Numbered from the stretch's first letter, positions 31,966 to 40,450 are shown. The stretch is 64,000 nucleotides of DNA from Pseudodesulfovibrio cashew (GCF_009762795.1 NZ_CP046400.1:1775501-1839500); one strand, 5' to 3'. The notes: generated from the sequence alone by a model not told the origin. Numbers and translations are program-made.

Positions 31966-33918
31966 ATGGAAGTTCATTACAGCGGAAGAGAAAAAGGCCC
32001 CCTGGTCGCCCTGGTCCTGGCGCTCATCGTGCTCGGCCTGGGCAGCCTGTATCTGACCTGGCGTTCCATCGCGCACCAGCGCGAGATCGTGCAGGATCAC
32101 ATGATCATGACCGGAGCCTCCATCCTCCGCGGGGTGGACAACAACATCATGCGTATCGTGCGTAGCCTGCGAATGAATCCGCAGGCTACGCCTCTTTTCC
32201 CGGCCATGGCCGAGGATCTCTTCACCGAACTGGCCAAGTCCGAGGACATTCTGTTCATCACCCTCTACGACAAGGACGGCAAGCCGCTGGTGACCTCGGA
32301 AAAGGACAAGACCAAACCTGTCCTGGCTCTTCCCGACAATGTCACCGGAGAGATCGAGCCGGGCCGCGCCTGGCACGTCATGGCCTCATTCGACAAGCAG
32401 GCCGTGCTCATCTCAGGGCTCAAGGTACGACCCAGCGTGGCCGCGCTCAGCAGCCCGAGCCTGCGCAAGAACCTGGAGACCGAACTCGCCAAGCGGCGGG
32501 GACTCGGCCGGGGGCAGGGCATGGGCCAGAATATGGGGCAGAACATGGGGCAGGGCATGCGACCCGGCATGGGCCCGCTCATGGGGTCGGAAGAGATCGA
32601 CGCGCCGCCCGTGTTCCTGGTCATCGGCTTCAACGCCGAAAAGCACCTGGCCCAGTTCCGCCAGTATCGGCGGGCCGCCACCTATCAGACCGGGTACGTC
32701 TTTCTGGCCGCCGTGGTGCTCTGGTCCCTGGCCTTCGCCTATCTCCGCCGACGCGGCGAGGGGCGCAAGCTGATCCGCATGGAGCGGTTCCAGAACAAGC
32801 TGCTGGACAACATGCCCGACGGCCTCGTCACCCTGTCCGAGACGGGCCGGGTCATGGCCGCCAACCGTTCGGCCAAGAAGCTGCTCGCCCCCGAGGGCGA
32901 GGACACGGTGCCGGAGATCATCGGGGCCGACTGGCGCGAGTTCTCCTTCGGCCAGCAGGCCGGAGAGGTGCATCACACCTCTTATGAATGGGAACAGTTC
33001 GACTACCAGGGCCGCCAGCTGGAGATTCTCTCCCTGCCGTTCCAGGCTAGCGACGTGGACGCCGCTCCCGAGTTGGGGCAGCGCCTGGTACTCATCCGCG
33101 ACCGCACCGAAATCCGCTCCCTGGAAGAGGACCTGAACGAGGCCAAGCGGCTGGCCGCTATCGGCTCCCTGGCAGCAGGCGTGGCCCATGAGGTGCGCAA
33201 CCCCCTGTCCTCCCTGCGCGGGTTCGCCCAGCTCTTCGCCACCAAGCTCAAGGGGCAGGCGCCGCTGGATCAGTACGCCGCCACCATGGTCCAGGAGGCG
33301 GATCGCCTCAACCGGGTGGTCACGGATCTGCTCTATCTGGCCAGGCCGCGTCAGCTCGCCCCGCTGGAGACCGATCTGGCCCAGGTGGGAGAGTCGCTCA
33401 GACAGCTCATGCGCTTCGATTTCGAGAACAAGCGGACCGAGCCGCACTTCGAGTTTGGCCCGGAGCCGGTCTACGCCGACCAGGACGCGCTTCGGCAGGT
33501 GCTGCTCAACCTCATCTCCAATGCCCTGGACGCCATCGCCGGGTGCGAGGAATGCGACAAGCCCGGCCATGTCACCCTGACTTCGGCAAGGGGCGAGGGC
33601 GGCGTCTGGATCACCGTGGACGACGACGGACCGGGCATGGATCCCAACCTTACCGACGACGTGTTCAAGCCCTTTGTCACCGGCAAGAAGACCGGCACCG
33701 GCCTGGGCCTGGCCATTGTCCAGAACATCATGCGCGCCCATCGGGGCAGGGTGACCATCGACTCCCGGCCCGGCGAAGGCACGCGGGTGCGGGTGTTCTT
33801 CCCGGACGGGGAAGAGCTCCGGGAAATCGACGATGCGGTGCTCATGGGCTCCGAGGAGGGCGCGGCCGAGGTCGCTGAGGAGACCGGAGCCGAGATCGCC
33901 TCGGAGGAGGCCCGATGA
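31966..33918 (+). CDS. ZraS-like sensor histidine kinase with Met-rich periplasmic loop
   Basis: A 650-residue membrane kinase. TM1 about 13-31, periplasmic domain 32-238, TM2 about 242-260, PAS-like region 275-380, phosphoacceptor helix with AAGVAHEVRNPLSSLRG (His408), and an HATPase domain (NLISNALDAI, DDDGPGMD, GTGLGLAIVQNIM). The periplasmic loop contains methionines at 186, 190, 194, 198, 202 and 206, each four apart, in a Gly/Gln-rich stretch, a likely soft-metal site (copper or silver rather than zinc). It starts 6 bases after the DUF4405-like gene and precedes its cognate regulator. Confidence 0.9.
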   Translation: MEVHYSGREKGPLVALVLALIVLGLGSLYLTWRSIAHQREIVQDHMIMTGASILRGVDNNIMRIVRSLRMNPQATPLFPAMAEDLFTELAKSEDILFITLYDKDGKPLVTSEKDKTKPVLALPDNVTGEIEPGRAWHVMASFDKQAVLISGLKVRPSVAALSSPSLRKNLETELAKRRGLGRGQGMGQNMGQNMGQGMRPGMGPLMGSEEIDAPPVFLVIGFNAEKHLAQFRQYRRAATYQTGYVFLAAVVLWSLAFAYLRRRGEGRKLIRMERFQNKLLDNMPDGLVTLSETGRVMAANRSAKKLLAPEGEDTVPEIIGADWREFSFGQQAGEVHHTSYEWEQFDYQGRQLEILSLPFQASDVDAAPELGQRLVLIRDRTEIRSLEEDLNEAKRLAAIGSLAAGVAHEVRNPLSSLRGFAQLFATKLKGQAPLDQYAATMVQEADRLNRVVTDLLYLARPRQLAPLETDLAQVGESLRQLMRFDFENKRTEPHFEFGPEPVYADQDALRQVLLNLISNALDAIAGCEECDKPGHVTLTSARGEGGVWITVDDDGPGMDPNLTDDVFKPFVTGKKTGTGLGLAIVQNIMRAHRGRVTIDSRPGEGTRVRVFFPDGEELREIDDAVLMGSEEGAAEVAEETGAEIASEEAR

Positions 33919-34016
33919 TATTTCGTGTACATGCGACGCCCTGCCCGGTGCGGTGCGTCGCGGGATGAACCGACAACCTCCCAGCCCGTCCTGCGGAGCC
34001 GGGGGAGGCGAGCCAT

Positions 34017-35414
34017 ATGGAAGAACGAATTGTATTGATCGTGGATGACGAGCCCGGCCACCGCATGATGGTCCGGGCCGTGCTGGAGGACGACGGCTGG
34101 ACCGTGCTGGAGGCCGACTCCGGCGAACGCGCGCTGACCGTGCTCTCCGAGGAGGCCGAGGCCGACACCTATCCCGACGTGGCCATGGTCGACATGAAGA
34201 TGCCGGGCATGGACGGTATGCAGCTGCTCAAGGAGCTCCAGGTCCGGCGGCCCGGCATGCCCGTGGTTCTGCTCACGGCCTTCGGCTCGGTGGGCAGCGC
34301 CGTGGACGCCATGAAGAGGGGCGCGTTCGACTACCTGACCAAGCCGGCGGACAACGACGAGCTGACCGCCGTGCTGGGCAAGGCCTATGAATATCACAAG
34401 CTCCTTGAGGAGAACGCCCGCCTGCGTGCAGAGGTGGGCGGCGAGGTGGATTTCATCGGCGCGTCGCCCGGCATCGAGCGGGTGCGCGACCTCATTTCCC
34501 AGGCCGGGCCCACCGAGGCCACGGTGCTCATTCTCGGACCGTCCGGCACGGGTAAGGAGCTGGTGGCCGAGGGGCTGCACCGTGCTTCCAACCGCGCCGA
34601 CAGACCGCTGATCAAGGTCAACTGCGCGGCTCTGCCCGACGACCTGCTTGAGTCCGAGCTTTTCGGCTACGAAAAGGGCGCGTTCACCGGCGCGGTCAAG
34701 GACAAGCCTGGCCGCTTCCAGTTGGCTGACGGCGGTACGCTCTTCCTGGATGAGATCGGGGAGATGCCTGCGCCGCTCCAGGCCAAGCTGCTCCGGGCCC
34801 TTCAGGAGAAGACCATCGAGCCGCTGGGGTCGGTCAGGACCGTCAAGGTGGACGCCCGGATCATCGCGGCCACCAACCGCAACCTCAAGGCCGAGGTCGA
34901 GGCGGGTCGATTCCGCGAGGATCTGTTCTACCGCCTGGCCGTGCTGGAAATCCGCATCCCTCCCCTGTGCGAGCGCAAGGAGGACCTGCCTCTGCTGGTC
35001 AGTTTCCTGCTTCGCCGCCTGGGCAACAAGAACAACAAGATCATTCGCACGGTGACCCCGGCCTTTCTGGACGCCCTCTCCGGCTACGATTGGCCGGGCA
35101 ACGTCCGGGAACTGGAGAACGTGCTGGAGCGCGCCCTGATCCTGTCCCGCTCGGACGCCCTGGGGCCGGACCTGCTTCCGCCCCAGATTGCCGGAGCGCG
35201 CGAGGCCGCCATTGACATGCATTCGGGTTTTGAGCCCGCCCCGTCTTCCCCGTCCATGGGAACTCCGGCATCTCTTGAGGAGGCTGAGAAACTCGCCATC
35301 ATGCGTGCCCTGGAGGAGAACGGCAATCACCGGGAGCGCACGGCCGATGCCCTGGGCATCTCGCGCCGCACGTTGCAGTACAAGCTCAAGAAATACGGCC
35401 TGACAAGGCGGTAG
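34017..35414 (+). CDS. Sigma-54-dependent response regulator, ZraR-like
   Basis: A 465-residue NtrC-family activator. Receiver domain with phospho-acceptor Asp59 in VAMVDMKMPGMDG and Lys in FDYLTKPADN; AAA+ domain with Walker A GPSGTGKE (174-181), GAFTGA (221-226) that contacts sigma-54, and Walker B GTLFLDEIGEM; a C-terminal Fis-type helix-turn-helix (RERTADALGISRRTLQYKLK). Partner of the preceding kinase, and the likely ligand of the TGCA half-site arrays at 30.2 and 39.8 kb. A ribosome site GGGGGAGG is just upstream of the start. Confidence 0.95.
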   Translation: MEERIVLIVDDEPGHRMMVRAVLEDDGWTVLEADSGERALTVLSEEAEADTYPDVAMVDMKMPGMDGMQLLKELQVRRPGMPVVLLTAFGSVGSAVDAMKRGAFDYLTKPADNDELTAVLGKAYEYHKLLEENARLRAEVGGEVDFIGASPGIERVRDLISQAGPTEATVLILGPSGTGKELVAEGLHRASNRADRPLIKVNCAALPDDLLESELFGYEKGAFTGAVKDKPGRFQLADGGTLFLDEIGEMPAPLQAKLLRALQEKTIEPLGSVRTVKVDARIIAATNRNLKAEVEAGRFREDLFYRLAVLEIRIPPLCERKEDLPLLVSFLLRRLGNKNNKIIRTVTPAFLDALSGYDWPGNVRELENVLERALILSRSDALGPDLLPPQIAGAREAAIDMHSGFEPAPSSPSMGTPASLEEAEKLAIMRALEENGNHRERTADALGISRRTLQYKLKKYGLTRR

Positions 35415-35418
35415 GCGA

Positions 35419-36042
35419 ATGGCCGGGCTGACTGTCGAGACCTTCGTCCTCGGGCCGGACGAGACCAACTGCTACCTGCTCTCCCGCAACGGGAAGGGGG
35501 TGGTCGTGGACGTCGGGCTCGACCCGGCTCGCCTCATCGAACGCATCAGCGAGTGCGGTCTGGAGTTGGAAGGGGTGTACCTGACCCACTTTCACTTGGA
35601 CCACATGGGCGGGGTCAAGGAGCTGCTGGCGAGCCATCCCGCCCCGGTTTTTTCCAGCGGCGGGGACGAGTTCCTCAAGGAGATCTCTCTGGAAGCGGGC
35701 GGCATCCGCGAGTTCGTCGCCTACGTGGATTTCCCATACGAATCCATAGGTCCCGGTCGCCGTACGGCCCTGGGCCAGACCATGGTGGTCCTGGACACGC
35801 CGGGGCACACGCCGGGCAGCCTTTCCTACTTTTTCCCTGCGGCCGGGTGCGTGTTTGTTGGGGACCTGCTGTTCATGATCGCCGTGGGACGCACCGACCT
35901 GCCGCGCGGTTCCGGGCCGGAGTTGCTCGGCTCCATCCGTTCCCGCATCTTCATTCTGCCGGACGAGACCCGCATTTATTCGGGCCACGGCCCCATGACA
36001 ACCGTGACTCATGAGAAGCGGAACAATCCTCATTTCCTATAA
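35419..36042 (+). CDS. MBL-fold metallo-hydrolase (glyoxalase II-like)
   Basis: A 207-residue cytoplasmic hydrolase. LTHFHLDHMGGVKEL is the HxHxDH metal motif, and DTPGHTPGSLSYF and YSGHGPMTTVTHEKRNNP supply further metal His and the C-terminal signature of the short glyoxalase-II-like family. The start lies 4 bases after the response-regulator stop, so it is in the same operon; whether it serves the stress response is not evident. Confidence 0.9.
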   Translation: MAGLTVETFVLGPDETNCYLLSRNGKGVVVDVGLDPARLIERISECGLELEGVYLTHFHLDHMGGVKELLASHPAPVFSSGGDEFLKEISLEAGGIREFVAYVDFPYESIGPGRRTALGQTMVVLDTPGHTPGSLSYFFPAAGCVFVGDLLFMIAVGRTDLPRGSGPELLGSIRSRIFILPDETRIYSGHGPMTTVTHEKRNNPHFL

Positions 36043-36164
36043 AACGCGCCGCGTCCGCTGCCGCGTTCCGGATTCGACTCATTACGCACAAACCCCTTTT
36101 GCTTCATCCCGTTTTATTCTATGGTGAAACTGCTCAACGCTTCCAAACCCCATAGGATTTACAC

Positions 36165-37223
36165 ATGGTTGAAGAAACCGCCAAAGAAGTGGACGTCGCT
36201 CCGGAGACCCTGGAGGCCGCCAAGCAGCTCATGGCCCGGCGTTTCAAGTTCATCAAGCATCCCGACGGTGTCATGAAGCGGGTTGCCAGGATCGGCGCAA
36301 AGCACGTTGCCAGAGACATGACGCTGGACCCGGAGCGATATGCCGAAAGGGAGCAGCCGGATAAACCGTTGCCCGTGGATGGCCTGGACCCGCTGGATAT
36401 CCTGCGCAAGGAACACCAGTTGCCGGCCCTGCCCCAGGTCTTTCTGGAGTTGCAGCAGGCCATCAATGCGGACAACACCTCTGCCGACGATCTGGCCTCG
36501 GTCATCAGCCGTGACCCGAGCCTGACCGCCTTCCTCCTTCGCATGGTCAACTCCGCATTTTATTCCCTGCCCATGCAGATCGACACCATTTCCCGCGCCG
36601 TGACCGTCATCGGCGTAAACCAGCTCTCCACCCTGGCCGTGGGCACTTCGGTCATTTCCCTGTTCAAGGATGTGCCCGCAGAGGTCATGGACATGGAGCA
36701 GTTCTGGAAGCATTCCATCGTGGTCGGCCTGCTGGCCCGCCGCCTCTGCCGGATGACCGGCAAAGGCGACCCGGAGCGCGCTTTCGTTGCCGGGTTGCTG
36801 CACGACATCGGCCAGCTCATTCTGCTCCAGACCGAGCCGGAGCGCGCGTCCGCAGTCCTGGGGCACGCGCGGGCGTCGGGGGAGCTCCTTTGGGACAAGG
36901 AAAAGGCGCTCCTCGGGTTCGACCATGCCACCTTGGGCGGCATGCTGCTGCGCAAGTGGAATTTCCCCTTTGTGCTGGTCAGCGCGGTGCTGGAGCACCA
37001 CACGCCCAAGGCGAGCCAGAAGGCCGAGGAGCCCGGTCTGGTCCACTGTGCCGAGATCCTTGCCACGGCTTTGGGTATCGGGACCAGCGGGGAGTATTAC
37101 GTCCAGCCGCCGGAGTCCGCTGTCTGGGAGGCCATGGAGCTGACACCCGACCGGGTGGAGGAGATGATCGCCGACCTCGACGAAGAATTGGAGGACGCCT
37201 TTTCCATCCTGATCGCCCGGTAG
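36165..37223 (+). CDS. HDOD-domain signalling protein
   Basis: A 352-residue cytoplasmic protein. After an acidic N-terminal segment, residues ~80-290 form an HDOD domain (LPALPQVFLELQQAINADNT, SVISRDPSLTAFLLRMVNSA, FVAGLLHDIGQLILL), a degenerate HD fold seen in regulators of chemotaxis and nutrient responses. HDOD domains usually lack hydrolase activity; here the HD pair of LLHDIG is present, but other metal ligands are not clear. No partner domain is fused. Start set by MVEETAKEVDV; ribosome site poor. Confidence 0.85.
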   Translation: MVEETAKEVDVAPETLEAAKQLMARRFKFIKHPDGVMKRVARIGAKHVARDMTLDPERYAEREQPDKPLPVDGLDPLDILRKEHQLPALPQVFLELQQAINADNTSADDLASVISRDPSLTAFLLRMVNSAFYSLPMQIDTISRAVTVIGVNQLSTLAVGTSVISLFKDVPAEVMDMEQFWKHSIVVGLLARRLCRMTGKGDPERAFVAGLLHDIGQLILLQTEPERASAVLGHARASGELLWDKEKALLGFDHATLGGMLLRKWNFPFVLVSAVLEHHTPKASQKAEEPGLVHCAEILATALGIGTSGEYYVQPPESAVWEAMELTPDRVEEMIADLDEELEDAFSILIAR

Positions 37224-37292
37224 GCGTGATTGACAACCGAAGGGCAAAGCCTTACTCCTCTCGGGCCAATACCCGATCAAGGAGATTTCATC

Positions 37293-37517
37293 ATGCGCGA
37301 AAAAGTTGAAGCCGTGCTCGACAAGGTCCGTCCCATGCTCCAGTCCGACGGCGGCGACGTGGAACTGGTGAACGTTACCGACAAGGGCATCGTTCAGGTG
37401 CGCCTGACCGGTGCGTGCAAGGGATGCCCCATGTCCCAGATGACGCTGAAGAACGGCATTGAGCGCATTGTGCTCAAAGAGATTCCCGCGGTTAAGGGCG
37501 TGGAGGCCGTAGACTAG
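37293..37517 (+). CDS. Nfu/NifU C-terminal-domain Fe-S scaffold protein
   Basis: A 74-residue stand-alone NifU-C domain. [38 protein letters not shown] and [18 protein letters not shown] give the CxxC cluster-binding pair. It would deliver Fe-S clusters to apo-proteins, suiting an organism rich in Fe-S enzymes. Start at 37293 after AAGGAG (37279-37284). Confidence 0.93.
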   Translation: MREKVEAVLDKVRPMLQSDGGDVELVNVTDKGIVQVRLTGACKGCPMSQMTLKNGIERIVLKEIPAVKGVEAVD

Positions 37518-37702
37518 CGGGCATTGGGGGGAACGCGCGTGTTGCGACCCGCGCCAATCCATTTTTTCGGCTTCTCACGGGAGCCCCGGAAACCCTGGAA
37601 TTGCCGTTTCTCGGTTTCGTACGAACGAGGCAGGGAATCTACTGTTTTTTTAGGTGCATGAGATTTCCAAGGCTGCAAGGGTAGAACAATACGAAATCTT
37701 CC

Positions 37703-37793
37703 CGCGCCAGCGGTGCGCAAAAGGGGATGCAAGGGGGTCAACCCCTTGCCCGCCGGAGGCGAAATCACCTGATAAACGCCGCCGAAAGGCGGC
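37703..37793. repeat. Dispersed multi-hairpin intergenic repeat, copy B
   Basis: Second copy of the element at 13461-13637. CGCGCC/GGTGCG (37703-37717) pairs despite one base change relative to copy A (a G-T wobble replaces an A-T pair). GCAAGGGG/CCCCTTGC with loop GTCAA follows, and GCCGCC (37778-37783) with a GAAA loop and GGCGGC (37788-37793) ends it. It fills most of the nfu-gltX spacer (37518-37864), where I see no other feature. Confidence 0.8.
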
Positions 37794-37864
37794 TTCCCTA
37801 TCTGATTTTCCAAGCGATGGCATGACGCCTTTCAGGAAGACATATTTCAAGGAGTAATGAGATC

Positions 37865-39259
37865 ATGACCAAGATTGTATCCCGGTTCGCGCCCAGCCCG
37901 ACCGGTTTTCTGCATATCGGCGGCGCCCGGACCGCGCTGTTTTCCTGGCTGCTGGCCCGTGCCGCCGGGGGCGAGTTCCGGCTGCGCATCGAGGACACGG
38001 ACCGGGAGCGCTCCACCCAGGAGGCCACGGACGCCATCATCGATTCCATGAAGTGGCTTGGGCTCGAGCATGACGGCGAGGTCGTGTTTCAGTCCACCCG
38101 CGCCGACCGGCACAACGAGGTGATCGACACGCTGATCGAAAACGGTCACGCCTACTACTGCCAGTGTTCCAAGGAAGATGTTGACGCCATGCGCGAGAAG
38201 GCCATGAAGGAAGGCCGCAAGCCCAAGTACGACGGCACCTGCCGCGACAAGGGACTGACCTCTGGCGTGGTCCGCCTCAAGGCCCCCCTGGAGGGCTTCA
38301 CCGGCTACGTGGACATGGTCAAGGGACCCATCAACGTGGAGAACACCGAGATGGACGACATGATCCTGCGCCGCTCCGACGGTACGCCCACCTACAACCT
38401 GGCCGTGGTGGTGGACGACCATGACATGGGCGTGAACACCGTGCTGCGCGGCGACGACCACGTCAACAACACCCCGCGCCAGATTCTCATTTACAAGGCC
38501 ATGGGCTGGGACGTGCCGCGCTTCGGCCACGTGCCCATGATCCTCGGCCCGGACAAGAAGAAGCTTTCCAAGCGCCACGGTGCGCTTTCGGTCATGGAGT
38601 ACGAGAAGATGGGCTACCTGCCCGAGGCCGTGTGCAACTATCTGGCCCGCCTGGGCTGGTCCCACGGCGACCAGGAGCTCTTCACCATGGACGAGATGGT
38701 CGAGCTCTTCTCCACGGACAACCTCGGCAGGTCGCCGTCGGTCTTCGACCTGACCAAGTTCGAGTGGGTCAACGGCCAGTACATGCAGAAGGCTGACCCG
38801 GAGCGGTTGGCCGATATGCTCATGGATTTCCTGGCCCGCCAGGACGCGGACGCGGCGGCCAAGGCTGATCGCGCCACCATTGCCAAGGCCGTGCCGCTCC
38901 TTCAGCAGCGCGCCAAGTCTCTGGTGGACATGCTGGAGCAGGCCGGTCCTTTCATCGCGGACGCCGCCCAGCTCGACTATGACGAGAAGGCCGTGGCCAA
39001 GTTCCTCAACGAGGAGACCAAGCCGCTGCTCGAAGAGATCGCCGCGCGCATGGACGCGCTGGAAGAGTTCTCGGAACAGACCCTGGAAGATCTGCACCGC
39101 CAGTTCCTGGAGGACAAGGACATCAAGTTCAAGGTCATCGCCCAGCCTATCCGTGTAGCCCTGACCGGGCGCACCCAGTCCCCCGGCCTGTTCGAGACCA
39201 TGACCGCACTGGGCCGGGAGCAGACCCTGGCTCGCATCCGGAGGGCGCTGGCGCTGTAG
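37865..39259 (+). CDS. gltX: Glutamyl-tRNA synthetase
   Basis: Charges tRNA-Glu (464 residues). Class I signatures: FAPSPTGFLHIGGARTALF (HIGH-like) and KKLSKRHGALSV (KMSKS-like). YLARLGWSHGDQELFTMDEM and EWVNGQYMQ are typical of bacterial GltX. AAGGAGTAATGAGATC gives the ribosome site. A terminator follows. Confidence 0.97.
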   Translation: MTKIVSRFAPSPTGFLHIGGARTALFSWLLARAAGGEFRLRIEDTDRERSTQEATDAIIDSMKWLGLEHDGEVVFQSTRADRHNEVIDTLIENGHAYYCQCSKEDVDAMREKAMKEGRKPKYDGTCRDKGLTSGVVRLKAPLEGFTGYVDMVKGPINVENTEMDDMILRRSDGTPTYNLAVVVDDHDMGVNTVLRGDDHVNNTPRQILIYKAMGWDVPRFGHVPMILGPDKKKLSKRHGALSVMEYEKMGYLPEAVCNYLARLGWSHGDQELFTMDEMVELFSTDNLGRSPSVFDLTKFEWVNGQYMQKADPERLADMLMDFLARQDADAAAKADRATIAKAVPLLQQRAKSLVDMLEQAGPFIADAAQLDYDEKAVAKFLNEETKPLLEEIAARMDALEEFSEQTLEDLHRQFLEDKDIKFKVIAQPIRVALTGRTQSPGLFETMTALGREQTLARIRRALAL

Positions 39260-39289
39260 CCCGTCGCACATCTCTGACTACGCAAAAAT

Positions 39290-39326
39290 GAAGCCCCCAC
39301 CGGACCGTCCGGTGGGGGCTTCTTTT
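39290..39326 (+). terminator. Terminator after gltX
   Basis: GAAGCCCCCACCGGA (39290-39304) and TCCGGTGGGGGCTTC (39308-39322) form a perfect 15-bp stem with TTTT after it. Confidence 0.95.
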
Positions 39327-39353
39327 GGAGAGGAGGTGTGTATCGCGTCTATA

Positions 39354-39659
39354 TCATGCGTCCCTCAGGTCGCTTTTGATGCTCTTGTAGGTCTGCTCGT
39401 CGATTTCGCCGGTTGCGTACCGGCGTTTGAGAATTTCCTCGGGCGTCTGTTCCTTGGGCCCGGGCGTGCCGCAGGGGGTCGCGGGTTTACGGAACATCCG
39501 CACAGTGAAGTAAATGATCAGCCCAATGACGACCAGTTGCAGGATGCCGCCGAAGTGGAAGGGGAAGAAGCCCCCGCCCCAGCCGACCATGCCGTGTCCG
39601 CCGCCTTGCCAGAAGCCCGGACCACCGCACCAGTTGCCGAATGCGCTCAAAAATTCCAT
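39354..39659 (-). CDS. Small SHOCT-domain membrane protein, candidate member of the Zra-like regulon
   Basis: A 101-residue protein. Gly/Trp/Phe-rich N-terminus (CGGPGFWQGGGHGMVGWGG), one membrane segment (GGILQLVVIGLIIYFTV), and a C-terminal SHOCT motif (PEEILKRRYATGEIDEQTYK). SHOCT proteins are often found near membrane and stress genes; function unknown. Start at 39659 after GAGGTGAC. Its upstream region has a sigma-54 promoter and half-sites matching the zraP-like operon. Confidence 0.88.
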   Translation of the reverse strand: MEFLSAFGNWCGGPGFWQGGGHGMVGWGGGFFPFHFGGILQLVVIGLIIYFTVRMFRKPATPCGTPGPKEQTPEEILKRRYATGEIDEQTYKSIKSDLRDA

Positions 39660-39692
39660 ACCGTCACCTCGTTTAGTCTTTGCCCAAAGATA

Positions 39693-39708
39693 AGCATAGG
39701 GCGTGCCA
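39693..39708 (-). promoter_or_regulatory. Sigma-54 promoter of the SHOCT gene
   Basis: The minus strand reads TGGCACGCCCTATGCT, which differs from the promoter at 30346-30361 at a single base. GG and GC are spaced by 10 bases. It lies about 34 bases upstream of the SHOCT start. Confidence 0.88.
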
Positions 39709-39763
39709 AAGCATAGTTTCCTGGAATCAATGGATAAAACAGGATATCCGTATTTGTGGGGAT

Positions 39764-39816
39764 GTGCAGCTGTGCAGCTTGGTGCACTTGACCGGGCAAT
39801 GGCTTGCACGTTGCAC
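39764..39816 (-). promoter_or_regulatory. TGCA-core half-site array upstream of the SHOCT gene
   Basis: GTGCAG at 39764 and 39772, GTGCAC at 39782, and TTGCAC at 39804 and 39811 (plus-strand readings) lie 56-108 bases upstream of the minus-strand sigma-54 promoter. The hexamer family and distance match those at 30225-30294, so the same activator probably binds both. Confidence 0.65.
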
Positions 39817-39844
39817 GCTGTACAGGGGGGCATCAACAGGGCGC

Positions 39845-39879
39845 AAAAAAGCTGCCACCGGCAGTTTGCCGGTGGCAGC
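39845..39879 (-). terminator. Terminator of rpmB
   Basis: On the minus strand GCTGCCACCGGCA and TGCCGGTGGCAGC form a 13-bp stem (plus 39851-39879) followed by TTTTTT. It ends rpmB transcription before the SHOCT promoter region. Confidence 0.93.
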
Positions 39880-39914
39880 AGTGGCTCGCAGAGCCGAAAT
39901 GACGTAGCGTAAGC

Positions 39915-40127
39915 CTAGTCGGCCTTCTTGGTGGCCACGGGCTTGACCACGGCGCCGCTGCGGATGCAGCGGGTGCAGGCCTTGATGGACACGACCTGGC
40001 CGGACTCGAGCTGATGACGAACCTTCTGCAGGTTAGGCATGAAGCGGCGCTTGGTTTTGATGTGGGAGTGAGAGACGTTGTTGCCGGTCTGGGGACCCTT
40101 TCCACAAATATCGCAAACCTGGGACAT
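39915..40127 (-). CDS. rpmB: 50S ribosomal protein L28 (zinc-binding form)
   Basis: A 70-residue ribosomal protein. [20 protein letters not shown] and FMPNLQKVR are diagnostic, and two CxxC pairs (VCDICG and ACTRCIRSG) make it the zinc-containing C+ version. AGGAGGTCGCA precedes the ATG. It is divergent from yceD. Confidence 0.96.
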   Translation of the reverse strand: MSQVCDICGKGPQTGNNVSHSHIKTKRRFMPNLQKVRHQLESGQVVSIKACTRCIRSGAVVKPVATKKAD

Positions 40128-40260
40128 TGCGACCTCCTGATGTATTCTAAATGAAATTTATCACTTGCGTGTGTTGCATGCCGGGTGGGGTTGGTAGCTT
40201 CCCCAGGCGGCGGGAGAGATTCATTACCGAGCCTTCCGGCAAATGGCAAGGGTTTTTTTC

Positions 40261-40288
40261 TTGACAATGGAAAAACTTCCCATATAGG
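40261..40288 (+). promoter_or_regulatory. Sigma-70 promoter of the yceD-rpmF operon
   Basis: TTGACA (40261-40266), 16 bases, TATAGG (40283-40288). The perfect -35 and good -10 make this the best sigma-70 match in the window. Transcription would start near 40295, giving a leader of about 155 bases. Confidence 0.7.
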
Positions 40289-40319
40289 AGACTCCGGTTG
40301 CCCGAGCGGGCCGGGGCGC

Positions 40320-40407
40320 ATGAAGGCGTCCTCCGTTTCACCGCAGCCGGGGCGCGCTCCTCATATTACAGAGGAACCGGGCCGCGGCGGCGACGCCTTT
40401 TTCATGG
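40320..40407 (+). promoter_or_regulatory. Structured leader with terminator-like base, upstream of yceD-rpmF
   Basis: ATGAAGGCGTC (40320-40330) can pair with GACGCC (40392-40397) plus TTCAT beyond a TTT bulge. Nested inside are CCGC/GCGG, CCGG/CCGG and TCCTC/GAGGA (40358-40375, loop ATATTACA). GACGCC is followed by TTTTT, so the base of the structure resembles a rho-independent terminator. This is a candidate attenuator or protein-binding leader; no known riboswitch consensus was recognised. Confidence 0.45.
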
Positions 40408-40450
40408 CGGGAACCGACGGCTGGCCGGAGCAACCCAATGGAGCAATACG

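Noticed and set aside
33471..35468. Minus-strand 665-codon frame antisense to the response regulator
   Set aside because: No motifs; the plus strand encodes all NtrC-family signatures.
37514..37857. Small open frames on both strands across the 37.7-kb repeat
   Set aside because: They are translations of the hairpin repeat and recur in part in the other copy because the DNA repeats, not because a protein is conserved.
40290..40340. Possible tRNA-like segment (GGTTGCCCGAGCGGGC resembling a D-arm)
   Set aside because: No acceptor stem, anticodon arm or T-arm (GGTTCGA) can be placed around it.
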